DNA of 64,000 nucleotides from Conexibacter sp. CPCC 206217 (GCF_030646165.1 NZ_JAUTDO010000004.1:506156-570155), one strand, 5' to 3'; positions 1-10,146 are shown, counted from the stretch's first letter. Notes: generated by a model from the sequence alone, not told the origin. Translations and numbers: made by a program.

Positions 1-2054
<2,054 letters not shown>

Positions 2055-2444
2055 TCACGCCGTTCGCGCACCTCTGCGCGAACCGGTCACACAACGCAGC
2101 TTCTGAACCGCCTCGCGACCGATCGCCTCGTTCAGCTTGCCGATCAACATCGGCGCCATCAGGTCCAGCTCCTGGGCCCAGACGGCGGCCCTGCAGGCCA
2201 CCGTGACGGTGCCGCTGCGCTCGCTCACCGGCTCCGCCTCACGCGCGATCGCCTCTCCGGCGACCGCCGGCCAGACACGTTGCACCTCCGCCAGGAGCGT
2301 CGCTGGAGCGAGCGATGCCTGCAGCGCGCCGAGCGCCTCGCCGAGCGGTCGCGGACCGCGGCGTCTCACGGGCGGCTCTCGCTTCCCCGGCGCACACGCC
2401 GGCTGCCGGCATCGCCGCGACGGCGAACGGCTTGAGATGACCAC
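2055..2444 (-). CDS. DciA-like protein (DUF721)
   Basis: Small basic protein of the DciA/DUF721 family, which in bacteria lacking DnaC helps load or activate the replicative helicase DnaB. The family core is visible as PRPLGEALGALQ, EVQRVWPAVAGEAIAREAEP and CRAAVWAQELDLMAPML. It lies directly after recF in the usual actinobacterial order recF-DUF721-gyrB. The start is uncertain. A GTG at 2444 lies 4 nt past the recF stop and would be translationally coupled (129 aa). A GTG at 2369, just before RRRGPRPLGEAL, gives a 104-aa protein that begins where the conserved region begins. Function is inferred from family and position. Confidence 0.8.
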   Translation of the reverse strand: MVISSRSPSRRCRQPACAPGKREPPVRRRGPRPLGEALGALQASLAPATLLAEVQRVWPAVAGEAIAREAEPVSERSGTVTVACRAAVWAQELDLMAPMLIGKLNEAIGREAVQKLRCVTGSRRGARTA

Positions 2445-2448
2445 GTAC

Positions 2449-3561
2449 TCACGCCGCCTGCTCCCGCGCGTCGTCGTCGTGGACGATCCCGTCACGCACG
2501 CTCAACCGGCGCACCCCCGGCTGCTCGGCGCCGGGCACGTGCTCCAGGTCTGTCGTCGTCACGACGCTCTGACCCGCGCCGCGCAGCAGCTCGACGAGGC
2601 GCCCGCGACGGTCCTGATCCAGCTCGCTCATGACGTCGTCGAGCAGCATCACCGGCACCGCGTCGCGCGTCGCGGCGATCGCGTCGCGCTCCGCCAGCAG
2701 CAGCGCAAGCAGCGCCAGCCGCTGCTGACCCTGCGAGCCGTAGGCGCGCAGCTCGCGGCCCTCGCGCGTCAGCGCGAGGTCGTCGCGGTGCGGCCCGTGC
2801 TGCGTGAAGCCGCGCTCGAGGTCGCTCTGCAGCCGTTCCGCCAGCTCCGCCGCGAGGCCGTCGGCGTCGGCGGCCCTCGAGCGCGGGCGGTACGCGACCG
2901 CTGGATCTCCGTCGAGGCCGAGGTCCTCCGCCAGCCCCGGGAAGCGCTCCGCGACGGTCGCGATCGCGGCGGCGCGATCGGCCATCAGCGCGATGCCATG
3001 GCGTGCCAGCTCGCGGTCCCAGGCGGGCAGCGAAGCGGACGAGACGGCCCCGGCACGCACCCGTGTCAACAACGCGTTGCGCTGTGCAAGAGCCTGTGCA
3101 TAAGCCCGTCGCGTCGTCGTGCGCGACGGCCACAGCGCCGCGACGACCTGGTCGACGTGCGCACGCCGCAGCGACGGCGTGCCCTTCACCAGCTCCAGCC
3201 GGTCGGGCAGGAAGACGGAGACGAGCGGCCGCCCGGGCACGTCGAACAGCCGCTCGACGCGGACGCCGTCAGCCGTCAGCCGCTTCGGCTCGCCGCTCTC
3301 GAACGCGACGGCCAGCTCGTGCGCCCCGTCCTCGGCGACGGTCGTCACCACCACCCGCGTGACACTCTCGCCGAAGCGGACCAGCTCGCGGTCGTTGGTG
3401 GTGCGCGCCGAGCGGCCCGTGCAGCCGAAGTAGAGCGCGTCGAGCAGGTTCGTCTTGCCAGCGCCGTTGCGGCCCGTGATGACCGTCAGGCCCTCCCCCA
3501 GCTCGACCTCGGCGCTCGGATAGCTGCGGAAGTTGCGCAGCGAGACGCGCACGATCCGCAT
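2449..3561 (-). CDS. recF: DNA replication and repair protein RecF
   Basis: SMC-like ABC ATPase that recognises gapped DNA and helps load RecA during recombinational repair. The 370-aa product has Walker A GRNGAGKT (residues 30-37), an ABC signature-like SQGQQRLALLALLLAE and Walker B VMLLDDVMSELD near the C-terminus. This is the normal length and motif order for RecF. It lies 10 nt downstream of dnaN and just ahead of the dciA-like gene, so the four genes dnaN-recF-dciA-gyrB read in one direction. Confidence 0.97.
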   Translation of the reverse strand: MRIVRVSLRNFRSYPSAEVELGEGLTVITGRNGAGKTNLLDALYFGCTGRSARTTNDRELVRFGESVTRVVVTTVAEDGAHELAVAFESGEPKRLTADGVRVERLFDVPGRPLVSVFLPDRLELVKGTPSLRRAHVDQVVAALWPSRTTTRRAYAQALAQRNALLTRVRAGAVSSASLPAWDRELARHGIALMADRAAAIATVAERFPGLAEDLGLDGDPAVAYRPRSRAADADGLAAELAERLQSDLERGFTQHGPHRDDLALTREGRELRAYGSQGQQRLALLALLLAERDAIAATRDAVPVMLLDDVMSELDQDRRGRLVELLRGAGQSVVTTTDLEHVPGAEQPGVRRLSVRDGIVHDDDAREQAA

Positions 3562-3571
3562 GCGACGGTCG

Positions 3572-4681
3572 CTACACGTTCAGCCGAATCGGCATGATCA
3601 GGTAGAGGAACCCACCGTCGTCAGCCGACTGGATCAGGCCGGGCCGCAGCGGGCTGATCAGCTTCAGCAGCACGTCGCCGGAGCCGACCGACTCGAGCCC
3701 GTCGCGCAGGAAGTCCGGGTTGAAGCCGATCTCGAACGGCTCGCCCTGGAACGCGACCGGCAGCGACTCTCTCGCCTCACCGATGTCCGGCGTCTGCGAC
3801 GACACCGTCAGCTCGCCCGGCGCGAACGACAGCCGCAGCGGCGCGTTCTTCTGCGCCAGCAGCGAGATGCGCCGCACGACGTCGGTGACCTCGCCGCCGG
3901 CGATCGACAGCTCGTGCTCGTAGCTGTCGGGCAGCAGCTGGCGGTAGTTGGGGAACTGGCCCTCGATCAGGCGCGAGGACAGCACGACCTCGCCGAGCTG
4001 GAAGACGACCTGGTTCTGGCGCACGCCGACGGTCAGCGTCTCGCCGTCGAGCTGCTGCACGAGCCGCGCGAGCTCCTGCAGGGCACGAGCCGGCACGTTG
4101 GCCTCGAAGCCGCCCACCAGCGGCTGCTCGAGCGTCGTCTCCTTGACGCTGAGGCGGTAGGAGTCGGTCGCCACCATCCGCAGCTCGCGCTCGGCGGCCG
4201 ACACCATGATCCCGGTCAGGACCGGCCGCGTCTCATCACGCGAGGCGGAGTTGGCGACGCGCAGGACGGTGTCGACGAACGCTCTCGCCGGAACCGACAC
4301 GGTGCCCTCGGTCTCCGGCTCGGGAAACGGCGGGAAGTCCTCGGCCCGCAGCGTGCGGATGTGGAACTGGGCGTTGCCGGCGACCAGCTCGACGTCCTGC
4401 TCGGCGGGCCGCAGCTCCAGCGACGCCGTCGGACCGGACAGCGAGCGGACGACGTCGACGATCAAGCGCGCGGGCAGCACGACCGATCCCTCGCGTTCGA
4501 CCTCAGCCGGGAGCGGGACGCGCAGCCCGACCTCCATGTCGGTCGCTCGCAGCTCGACGCGGCCGCCGGCAGCGATCAGCTGGACGCCGGAGAGCGCCTG
4601 GATGGCTCCACGCGTGGAGGCGACGCGGCTGACCGTCTGGAGCTGGGCGAGCAATTCCTCGCGCGCGGCCGAGATCTTCAC
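3572..4681 (-). CDS. dnaN: DNA polymerase III beta sliding clamp
   Basis: Ring-shaped processivity clamp that tethers the replicative polymerase to DNA. The protein starts KISAAREELLAQLQTVSRV and ends in the characteristic LIMPIRLNV tail. The frame is open upstream to 4801, but that extension has no family similarity. GTG at 4681-4679 has a Shine-Dalgarno-like GAGG at 8 nt and gives 369 aa, the usual clamp size. It sits between dnaA and recF in the standard origin order. Confidence 0.96.
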   Translation of the reverse strand: MKISAAREELLAQLQTVSRVASTRGAIQALSGVQLIAAGGRVELRATDMEVGLRVPLPAEVEREGSVVLPARLIVDVVRSLSGPTASLELRPAEQDVELVAGNAQFHIRTLRAEDFPPFPEPETEGTVSVPARAFVDTVLRVANSASRDETRPVLTGIMVSAAERELRMVATDSYRLSVKETTLEQPLVGGFEANVPARALQELARLVQQLDGETLTVGVRQNQVVFQLGEVVLSSRLIEGQFPNYRQLLPDSYEHELSIAGGEVTDVVRRISLLAQKNAPLRLSFAPGELTVSSQTPDIGEARESLPVAFQGEPFEIGFNPDFLRDGLESVGSGDVLLKLISPLRPGLIQSADDGGFLYLIMPIRLNV

Positions 4682-4808
4682 GTTGGATACCTCGAGATGA
4701 GAGAGATCAAAGTCATAGGGCGGAAGGAGATGTGCAGAAGTCGTCGAAAAGGCCGCACGTAGCGGGCAGGCTGCGCACAAAGCGCACGCCCGGAGGCTCA
4801 ACAGTCTG

Positions 4809-6206
4809 TCAGGAACCCCGGTCGGTATCGGGCGCCTGCAGCCGCGCGGTCAGGCTGCGCACGAGCTCATAGGCCTCGGCGTCTCTGGCGATCTTCTCGG
4901 TTGCGCGTCTGCAGGCGTGCATCACGGTCGTGTGGTTGCGGCCGCCGAAGGCGCGGCCGATCGCCGGCAGCGTCTCGTCCGTCAGCTCGCGGGAGAGGTA
5001 CATCGCGACCTGACGCGCCCACGCGACACGCGCGCTGCGGTCGGGCGAGCGCAGCTGCTCGGGCGAGATGCCGAGCTGCTCGCAGGTGATCTCCTGGATC
5101 TCCGCGAGCGTGCGTCGCCGCGGTGAGGAGGAGCCGGGGTAGAGCCCGTCGAGCACGTGCGTGACGAGCGTCTTGTCGATTGGTCTGCCCGTCAGCGAGT
5201 GGTACGCGACGACGCGGATCAGCGCGCCCTGGAGCGCGCGGATGTTGGTCGTGATGCGATCGGCGATCGGCTCGATCGCGTCCGCGTCGGCAAGCCGGAC
5301 GCCGTCATGCTGCACGCGCTTGCGCAGGATCGTCATGCGCGTGGCGAGGTCGGGCGGGCGGATGTCGGTGACGAGACCGGACTCGAAGCGCTCGCGCAGG
5401 CGGTCGGCGAGCGCGTTCATGTCGCGCGGCATGCGGTCGCAGGTGACGACGAGCTGGCTGCCGGTCTCGTAGAGGGCGTTGAAGGTGTGGAAGAACTCCT
5501 CCTCCGTCTTTGCCTTGCTCTCGAGGAACTGGACGTCGTCGATCAGCAGGATGTCGGTGTCGCGGTAGCGGCGCTTGAAGTCGTCGACGGAGCGCGAGTG
5601 GAGCGCGTGCACGAAGCGGTTGGTGAATGCCTCGATCGTCGTGTAGCGGACCGTGAGCCCGTCGCCGTATTCGCGCACGTAGTTGCCGATCGCGTGCAGC
5701 AGGTGCGTCTTGCCGAGGCCGGGCGGGCCGTAGATGAAGAGCGGGTTGTACGCCTGGCCGGGCAACTCGGCGACCGCCAGCGCCGCGGCGTGCGCGAGCC
5801 GGTTGCCGTCGCCGATGACGAACTGGTCGAAGGTGTACTTCGGGTTGAACAGCTCGTCGGTCGTCGTCTCGCCGGGACGACGGGTCGGCTGGAGCGCCGC
5901 GCTGGCGTCGTCGCGGAAGCTGGGCTCGGACGCTGCGACGGCGCCGGCGGGCAGGGGCGCGTCGAGCGCGACGATCGCGACGTGCGCCTGCGGCCCGAGG
6001 ATCGTCGCGGCGCAGGCCTGCAAGACCCGCGCGAAGCGGTCCGCGACCCATGTGCGGATCTCGTCGGGCGCCCCGACCAGCAACGTCTCGCCGTCGAGCG
6101 CGCGCGCCTTCAGCGGGGCGAGCCAGAGGTGGTACGTCGAGTCGGTGACGGTACGCCGCAGCTCGGCTTGGATCTGGGACCAGGTGTGCTCGAGCTGGTG
6201 TTGCAC
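4809..6206 (-). CDS. dnaA: Chromosomal replication initiator DnaA
   Basis: AAA+ initiator that binds DnaA boxes and melts oriC. With the GTG at 6206-6204 the protein is 465 aa. Domain I begins LEHTWSQIQAELRRTV, Walker A is GPPGLGKT (160-167), Walker B is DILLIDDVQF, and the domain IV DNA-binding signature is GGRNHTTVMHACR. The frame stays open to 6524, but the extra residues are not DnaA-like and no better Shine-Dalgarno is seen there, so the GTG start is preferred. That start has no strong Shine-Dalgarno either. Confidence 0.96.
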   Translation of the reverse strand: MQHQLEHTWSQIQAELRRTVTDSTYHLWLAPLKARALDGETLLVGAPDEIRTWVADRFARVLQACAATILGPQAHVAIVALDAPLPAGAVAASEPSFRDDASAALQPTRRPGETTTDELFNPKYTFDQFVIGDGNRLAHAAALAVAELPGQAYNPLFIYGPPGLGKTHLLHAIGNYVREYGDGLTVRYTTIEAFTNRFVHALHSRSVDDFKRRYRDTDILLIDDVQFLESKAKTEEEFFHTFNALYETGSQLVVTCDRMPRDMNALADRLRERFESGLVTDIRPPDLATRMTILRKRVQHDGVRLADADAIEPIADRITTNIRALQGALIRVVAYHSLTGRPIDKTLVTHVLDGLYPGSSSPRRRTLAEIQEITCEQLGISPEQLRSPDRSARVAWARQVAMYLSRELTDETLPAIGRAFGGRNHTTVMHACRRATEKIARDAEAYELVRSLTARLQAPDTDRGS

Positions 6207-6541
6207 AGGCGTCGTCGGCCGACCTCTCGTCGGTGTGCTGGAGGGGGAATGAAGGGGCCCTGACGACCCCGGGGGGCGGCGAATATAGCAGTGGTCGGAC
6301 GGCATGCCGCGCCTGTGCGAAAGCCTCCGCGAGGGGAGTGCGCAAATCGCGGGAAAAAGGTCGCCGGGCGGCTGCGCGGGGTCGCAGCCCACATCTCGTG
6401 GACGGCATGTCGAGAACGTGTTGACAGCCGCCCACGGCGGCTTCTGACCGGGTACCGTGGTAGGACCGGGCAGGGGCGCAAAGCGCCGACGGCTGTCCCG
6501 CGTATACTGACCTGCCCCCGTCAACGGGAAACTGTGAGCTC
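6207..6541. other. dnaA-rpmH divergent gap, candidate oriC region
   Basis: This 335-nt stretch has no gene. Everything to the left reads minus and everything immediately to the right reads plus, the polarity expected around an origin. It holds a TATATT box on the minus strand (6287-6282, possible dnaA promoter), a TTGACA at 6421-6426 and a TATACT at 6503-6508 before rpmH. I looked for TTATCCACA/TTGTCCACA-type DnaA boxes on both strands and found none convincing. The origin could equally use the 127-nt dnaN-dnaA gap (4682-4808). Confidence 0.4.
6503..6508 (+). promoter_or_regulatory. Likely -10 box of the rpmH-rnpA promoter
   Basis: TATACT lies 33 nt before the rpmH start codon in the dnaA-rpmH gap. 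No good -35 hexamer is seen 17 nt upstream. It matches the TATACT box placed before the bifunctional nuclease gene near 12.07 kb. Confidence 0.5.
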
Positions 6542-6676
6542 ATGAAACGCACCTACCAGCCCAAGAAGCGCAAGCGCGCCCGCACCCACGGATTCCGTGA
6601 GCGGATGCAGACGCGTGCCGGTCGTGCGACGCTGAAGCGTCGCCGCGACAAGGGGCGCAAGCGCCTCACCGTCTGA
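6542..6676 (+). CDS. rpmH: 50S ribosomal protein L34
   Basis: A 44-aa, extremely basic ribosomal protein that begins [20 protein letters not shown] and ends RKRLTV, the textbook L34 sequence. The gene's stop codon overlaps the rnpA start (ATGA at 6674-6678 region), so the two are probably translationally coupled. First gene of the rightward origin operon. Confidence 0.97.
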   Translation: MKRTYQPKKRKRARTHGFRERMQTRAGRATLKRRRDKGRKRLTV

Positions 6677-7071
6677 TGAGCGCGCGCCCGGGCGTCACAG
6701 CCCGGCGGAGCAAACGGGGCCGGCTGTCCCGTAGCGCCGAGTTCGACCGGGTGTTTCGACAGGGACGCTCGCTCGCGAATCGCGTCCTCGTCCTCTACGC
6801 CTTCCCTCGTTCCGAGGAGGGCCAGCCGCGCTTGGGCGTCTCCGTCTCGCGAAGAGTCGGAGGCGCCGTCGAGCGCAATCACGTCAAGCGCCTGCTGCGC
6901 GAGGCGTTCGAGCAGGAGTCGGGCGCGCTGCCCGAGGGGCTCGACGTCGTCGTCGTGGCGCGCCCCGAAGCCCGCGTCGTCGCCGAGCGCGACGGCCTTG
7001 CCGGGATCAGCGCCGCGCTGGCCGAGTTGATCGCGCGCGCGAGAGAGCGGGCCGCGGGAGATAGAAGATGA
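6676..7071 (+). CDS. rnpA: Ribonuclease P protein component
   Basis: Protein cofactor of the RNase P ribozyme, which trims the 5' ends of tRNA precursors. The 131-aa product shows the family signature LGVSVSRRVGGAVERNHVKR followed by LLREAF, plus the N-terminal RLSRSAEFDRVFRQG. Its start overlaps the rpmH stop and its own stop overlaps the yidD start, the common rpmH-rnpA-yidD-yidC arrangement. Confidence 0.97.
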   Translation: MSARPGVTARRSKRGRLSRSAEFDRVFRQGRSLANRVLVLYAFPRSEEGQPRLGVSVSRRVGGAVERNHVKRLLREAFEQESGALPEGLDVVVVARPEARVVAERDGLAGISAALAELIARARERAAGDRR

Positions 7072-7331
7072 GCCGGGCGCGTGCCGTCGCCGTGGCTCCG
7101 ATTCGCTTCTACCAGCGATTCATCTCGCCCGGACTGCCGCGCCGCTGCAAGTACGAGCCGACCTGTTCCCGGTACGCCGAGCAGGCGATTCGGGAGTACG
7201 GCATACTCCGCGGGCTGGTGCTCGCGGGCTGGCGCGTGATGCGCTGCAATCCGTGGAGTCATGGGGGCTATGACCCCGTCCACGACCAGCACGTCTTCCC
7301 GTCACGCCGACCGACCGCCCCGAGCGCCTGA
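7068..7331 (+). CDS. yidD: Membrane protein insertion efficiency factor YidD
   Basis: Small (87 aa) membrane-associated protein of the YidD family, thought to assist YidC-mediated insertion. The motif RFYQRFISPGLPRRCKYEP and TCSRYAEQAI with three conserved cysteines, then RCNPWSHGGYDPV, is diagnostic. It overlaps rnpA by 4 nt and lies 8 nt before yidC. Confidence 0.95.
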   Translation: MSRARAVAVAPIRFYQRFISPGLPRRCKYEPTCSRYAEQAIREYGILRGLVLAGWRVMRCNPWSHGGYDPVHDQHVFPSRRPTAPSA

Positions 7332-7339
7332 AAGACCTC

Positions 7340-8305
7340 ATGCCTTTCGTCTTCGCGAATCCCCTGCAGCCGCTGATCGACGTGCTGGAACAGGTTCTCC
7401 TGTTCTTCCACGACACGATCGGTGTCGGCTGGGGTCTGTCGATCATCTTCCTGACGATCACGGTCCGCCTGCTGCTGCTGCCGCTGACGCTGCGGCAGGT
7501 CAAGTCGATGCAGCGCCTGCAGCTGCTGGCTCCCGAGCTGAGAAGAATCCAGGCGCGCTACAGAGACGACAAGCAGCGCCAGCAGCAGGAGATGATGAAG
7601 TTCTACAGAGAGAACAGAGTCAACCCTCTGGCCTCCTGTTTCCCGCTGCTGTTCCAGCTGCCGTTCTTCATCAGCTTGTACTACATGCTGAGAACCGATC
7701 TGCGCATGGACATCTGTGGGCAGACCGCGAAGGCATGTGCTGACGCGACGGTTGCGAACTTCGCCAGCGTCGGTGCGAAGCCCGGTACCGAGGGCTTCCT
7801 CTTCATCCCGGATCTGACCGGCAGAGCGACAGGCGCGGTCCTGGTCGTCTTGATCGTGCTGTACGTCGGCACGCAGATCGCCTCGGGCCTGCTGAGCACG
7901 GCGTCGATGGACAGAAACCAGCGGATGATCATGCTGGCGCTGCCGGTCGTGTTCGTCGCGTTCATCATCAACTTCCCCGCCGGCCTGATGCTGTACTGGA
8001 TCACGACGAACTGCTGGACGATCGTGCAGCAGTTGATCGTGCGCAAGACCGTCGGATTGCCAGCCAGAAACAGAGAAAGAGTGCTGGCCGCGATGGCGTC
8101 GTCGTCGGGCTCCTCGGCGGCTGTCAGCAGAGGCGGCGGCAGAAGCTCCGGCGGCCCGCGTCCGAAGGCCGGCAAGGTCTCGGAGCGAAAGGGTGAACCG
8201 GATCGCTCCTCGGGCGACGCGAACGGCGACGCGCAACGCGCGGTCGGCAGCGGCCCGCCGCCGTCGGCGAGAAGAAAGAAGAAGCGATCGGGGCGCCGGC
8301 GATGA
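7340..8305 (+). CDS. yidC: Membrane protein insertase YidC/Oxa1
   Basis: Inserts and folds inner-membrane proteins alone or with SecYEG. The 321-aa protein is the short Gram-positive form without a large periplasmic domain. Hydrophobic segments occur near residues 30-50, 100-115, 155-180 and 195-225, with the conserved LPFFISLYYML and a cytoplasmic basic loop. The tail from about residue 255 is Ser/Gly/Arg/Lys-rich and ends RRKKKRSGRRR, which suits ribosome contact. Many arginines are AGA, for example at 7539-7615 and 8065-8080. The jag start overlaps its stop. Confidence 0.96.
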   Translation: MPFVFANPLQPLIDVLEQVLLFFHDTIGVGWGLSIIFLTITVRLLLLPLTLRQVKSMQRLQLLAPELRRIQARYRDDKQRQQQEMMKFYRENRVNPLASCFPLLFQLPFFISLYYMLRTDLRMDICGQTAKACADATVANFASVGAKPGTEGFLFIPDLTGRATGAVLVVLIVLYVGTQIASGLLSTASMDRNQRMIMLALPVVFVAFIINFPAGLMLYWITTNCWTIVQQLIVRKTVGLPARNRERVLAAMASSSGSSAAVSRGGGRSSGGPRPKAGKVSERKGEPDRSSGDANGDAQRAVGSGPPPSARRKKKRSGRRR

Positions 8306-8769
8306 GCGAGAGACGCAGCGAGGCCGCTGACCGGGTCGAGGAACTGCTGGAGCGGATCCTCAGCGCCGTCGGCGTCAGAGCTGACCTCGAGATCGTCGAG
8401 AGCGAGGATGCTGTGACGGCAGTCCTCGACGGCGAGGACCTTGGATTGTTGATCGGCCGTCACGGCCAGACGATCGACGCGATACAGCACCTTGCGTACC
8501 GGGCCGCTTTCCGCGGTTCGGATTCGCGCAAGCGCGTGACAGTCGATGCCGCGGGCTACCGTGAGCGTCGCGCGTCGCTCTTACAGCACGACGCCGACGA
8601 GGCTGTCGAAGAGGCACTGCGGATTGAGGCGCCGGTCGCGCTCGACGCGATGAACGCGGTCGAGCGCCGTGTCGTGCATGAGTACCTGCGCGACCGGGAG
8701 GGCATCGAGACGTACAGCGAGGGCGTTGAGCCCGATCGCCATCTCGTCGTGGCTCCGATCAAGCGTTAG
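8302..8769 (+). CDS. khpB: Jag/KhpB RNA-binding protein (KH and R3H domains)
   Basis: RNA-binding protein of the Jag (KhpB/EloR) family, usually encoded beside yidC and linked to cell elongation and small-RNA handling in Gram-positive bacteria. Of the 155 aa, roughly residues 35-90 form a KH domain (LGLLIGRHGQTIDAIQHL). The C-terminal part (about 90-150) is an R3H domain with RRVVHEYLRDREGIETYS. The N-terminal Jag_N domain found in Firmicutes is absent, as is common in actinobacteria. Confidence 0.93.
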   Translation: MSERRSEAADRVEELLERILSAVGVRADLEIVESEDAVTAVLDGEDLGLLIGRHGQTIDAIQHLAYRAAFRGSDSRKRVTVDAAGYRERRASLLQHDADEAVEEALRIEAPVALDAMNAVERRVVHEYLRDREGIETYSEGVEPDRHLVVAPIKR

Positions 8770-8805
8770 GCCGCATGCTTACGGCACTGCCGTTTGCTCG
8801 CGATG

Positions 8806-8834
8806 TGTTTCACGTTTTTCATGACGGTGAAACA
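8806..8834. repeat. Split parS-like inverted repeat
   Basis: TGTTTCAC (8806-8813) and GTGAAACA (8827-8834) are perfect inverted copies separated by 13 nt. Joined directly they would make the 16-bp ParB site TGTTTCACGTGAAACA. They lie between khpB and the LAGLIDADG-motif gene, about 1.3 kb before parA. The element may be an interrupted or variant ParB site, or a hairpin in the mRNA. Which one cannot be told from sequence alone. Confidence 0.5.
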
Positions 8835-8845
8835 GATTCTCTCTG

Positions 8846-9223
8846 ATGCCTGGCGAATCTCCTCCGTTGACTCCTTTCGAGCGTGGCTTCCTCGTCGGCA
8901 TCCTGATCGGCGAAGGATCCTTCGGCGGGGATGGCAAGCAGCCGCAGATCACCGTGCGGATGCACACGCGTCACGAAGCGCTCTTCCACCAACTCGTCCG
9001 GCTGTTCCCGCGAACGAGGCTGTACGGGCCCTATCACCACGGTGACCGTTCCTACTACCAGTGGATGGCGCGAGGGCCGGCGCTCGTCGAGGACGTCTTG
9101 CCGGTGTTGGACGATTCGCTCGTGGCGGACCTCGACGGTCACGCCGCGGAGCGCTATATCGCGATGACGAGCAAGTACGCCGACTACATTGCGCGGATTC
9201 GCTCGCGCGGGGTCGTCTCATGA
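8846..9223 (+). CDS. LAGLIDADG-motif small protein
   Basis: A 125-aa protein with one LAGLIDADG-type motif, FLVGILIGEGSFGGDGK (residues 15-31), followed by sequence typical of that fold (ITVRMHTRHEALFHQLVRL, then a YYQWMARG strand). LAGLIDADG proteins are homing endonucleases, maturases or DNA-binding relatives such as WhiA. This one is free-standing, with no intron or intein around it. Its stop overlaps the rsmG start as ATGA, which suggests stable operon membership rather than a recent insertion. Base composition is somewhat less GC-rich than its neighbours. No clear Shine-Dalgarno precedes the ATG. The catalytic acidic residue position holds E (GEGSF). Function is unknown; DNA binding is a reasonable inference. 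Confidence 0.75.
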   Translation: MPGESPPLTPFERGFLVGILIGEGSFGGDGKQPQITVRMHTRHEALFHQLVRLFPRTRLYGPYHHGDRSYYQWMARGPALVEDVLPVLDDSLVADLDGHAAERYIAMTSKYADYIARIRSRGVVS

Positions 9224-9927
9224 CCATGCCCAACGCGGTCGCGAAACGGATGGCCGGTCTGGTTGCGAGATACGGATTGGTCGATGGTGCGGGCGATCAG
9301 CTCGCAGCGCTGCTGGAAGCGCTCGCCGACGACGAGCACGCGCCGACGACCGTGCGCGAGCCACACGACGCTGCCGGTGTCCACATCGCGGATTCGCTGG
9401 CTGGCCTGGAGCTCGAGGTCGTTCGCGAGGCGCGCGCGATCGCCGACCTCGGCGCAGGCGCCGGATTCCCAGGGCTCGCCCTCGCCGCGGCGTTGCCGAA
9501 CGCCCACGTCACGCTGGTCGAGAGCATCGCGCGCAAATGCGTGTTCATCTCGGCGGCGGCGGCATCAGCCGGCATCGAAAACGTCGAGGTCGTCGCCGAG
9601 CGCGCTGAGGACTGGCCTGCCGGGATCGACCGTCACGATGTGATCACGGCGCGCGCGCTCGCCCCGCTCGGCGTCCTCGCTGAGTACGCGGCGCCGTTGC
9701 TGAGAGAAGGCGGAGCGCTCGTAGCGTGGAAGGGACGCCGTGACGCAGAGGAGGAGCGCGTCGCCGCTGGCGCGGCCGAGCAGCTCGGCCTGCAGCTGGA
9801 GACGGTCCTCGCTGTCTTCCCGTACGACGGCGCTGATCATCGGCACCTGCACGTGCTGCGCAAGATCGCTCCCACGCCGGAGCGGTTCCCGCGGCGGCCG
9901 GGCATGGCTCGCAAACGCCCGCTCTGA
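9220..9927 (+). CDS. rsmG: 16S rRNA (guanine527-N7)-methyltransferase RsmG
   Basis: SAM-dependent methyltransferase (GidB) that makes m7G527 in 16S rRNA; loss gives low-level streptomycin resistance in many bacteria. The 235-aa protein contains the SAM-binding motif DLGAGAGFPGLALA (from about residue 76), VESIARKCVFI and a C-terminal YDGADHRHLHVL strand. The ATG at 9220 overlaps the preceding gene by 4 nt; a second in-frame ATG follows at 9226. Its location just before parA-parB is standard. Confidence 0.95.
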   Translation: MTMPNAVAKRMAGLVARYGLVDGAGDQLAALLEALADDEHAPTTVREPHDAAGVHIADSLAGLELEVVREARAIADLGAGAGFPGLALAAALPNAHVTLVESIARKCVFISAAAASAGIENVEVVAERAEDWPAGIDRHDVITARALAPLGVLAEYAAPLLREGGALVAWKGRRDAEEERVAAGAAEQLGLQLETVLAVFPYDGADHRHLHVLRKIAPTPERFPRRPGMARKRPL

Positions 9928-10042
9928 CGGTGCTCTCCGTCCGAGAGGAGATGTGCTGGGCGTCGATCCCACGCCTGAAAAGCCGTTCTGCGCGGGTTTC
10001 GGGCGCTCGTCCGACCGTCGGCGGCGCTAAGGTCCGTCGCGT

Positions 10043-10068
10043 TGGGAGCCTCGCAGTGCGCGCTCCCA
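10043..10068. repeat. Hairpin upstream of parA
   Basis: TGGGAGC (10043-10049) and GCTCCCA (10062-10068) form a 7-bp inverted repeat with a 12-nt loop inside the 219-nt rsmG-parA gap. There is no T-run, so it is not an obvious terminator. It may be a regulatory hairpin or operator. The rest of the gap shows only a weak TAAGGT box at 10028. Confidence 0.35.
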
Positions 10069-10146
10069 CCCCGGCCAGAGCGAAATGTGGCTGCAACCGG
10101 CGGTTTCCGGCCGGCACCCCAGTCTGACCCCACGAAGGAACACCTG

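Noticed and set aside
4809..6541. Canonical DnaA boxes in or beside dnaA
   Set aside because: No TTATCCACA-like repeat recognised on either strand; partial matches have three or more mismatches.
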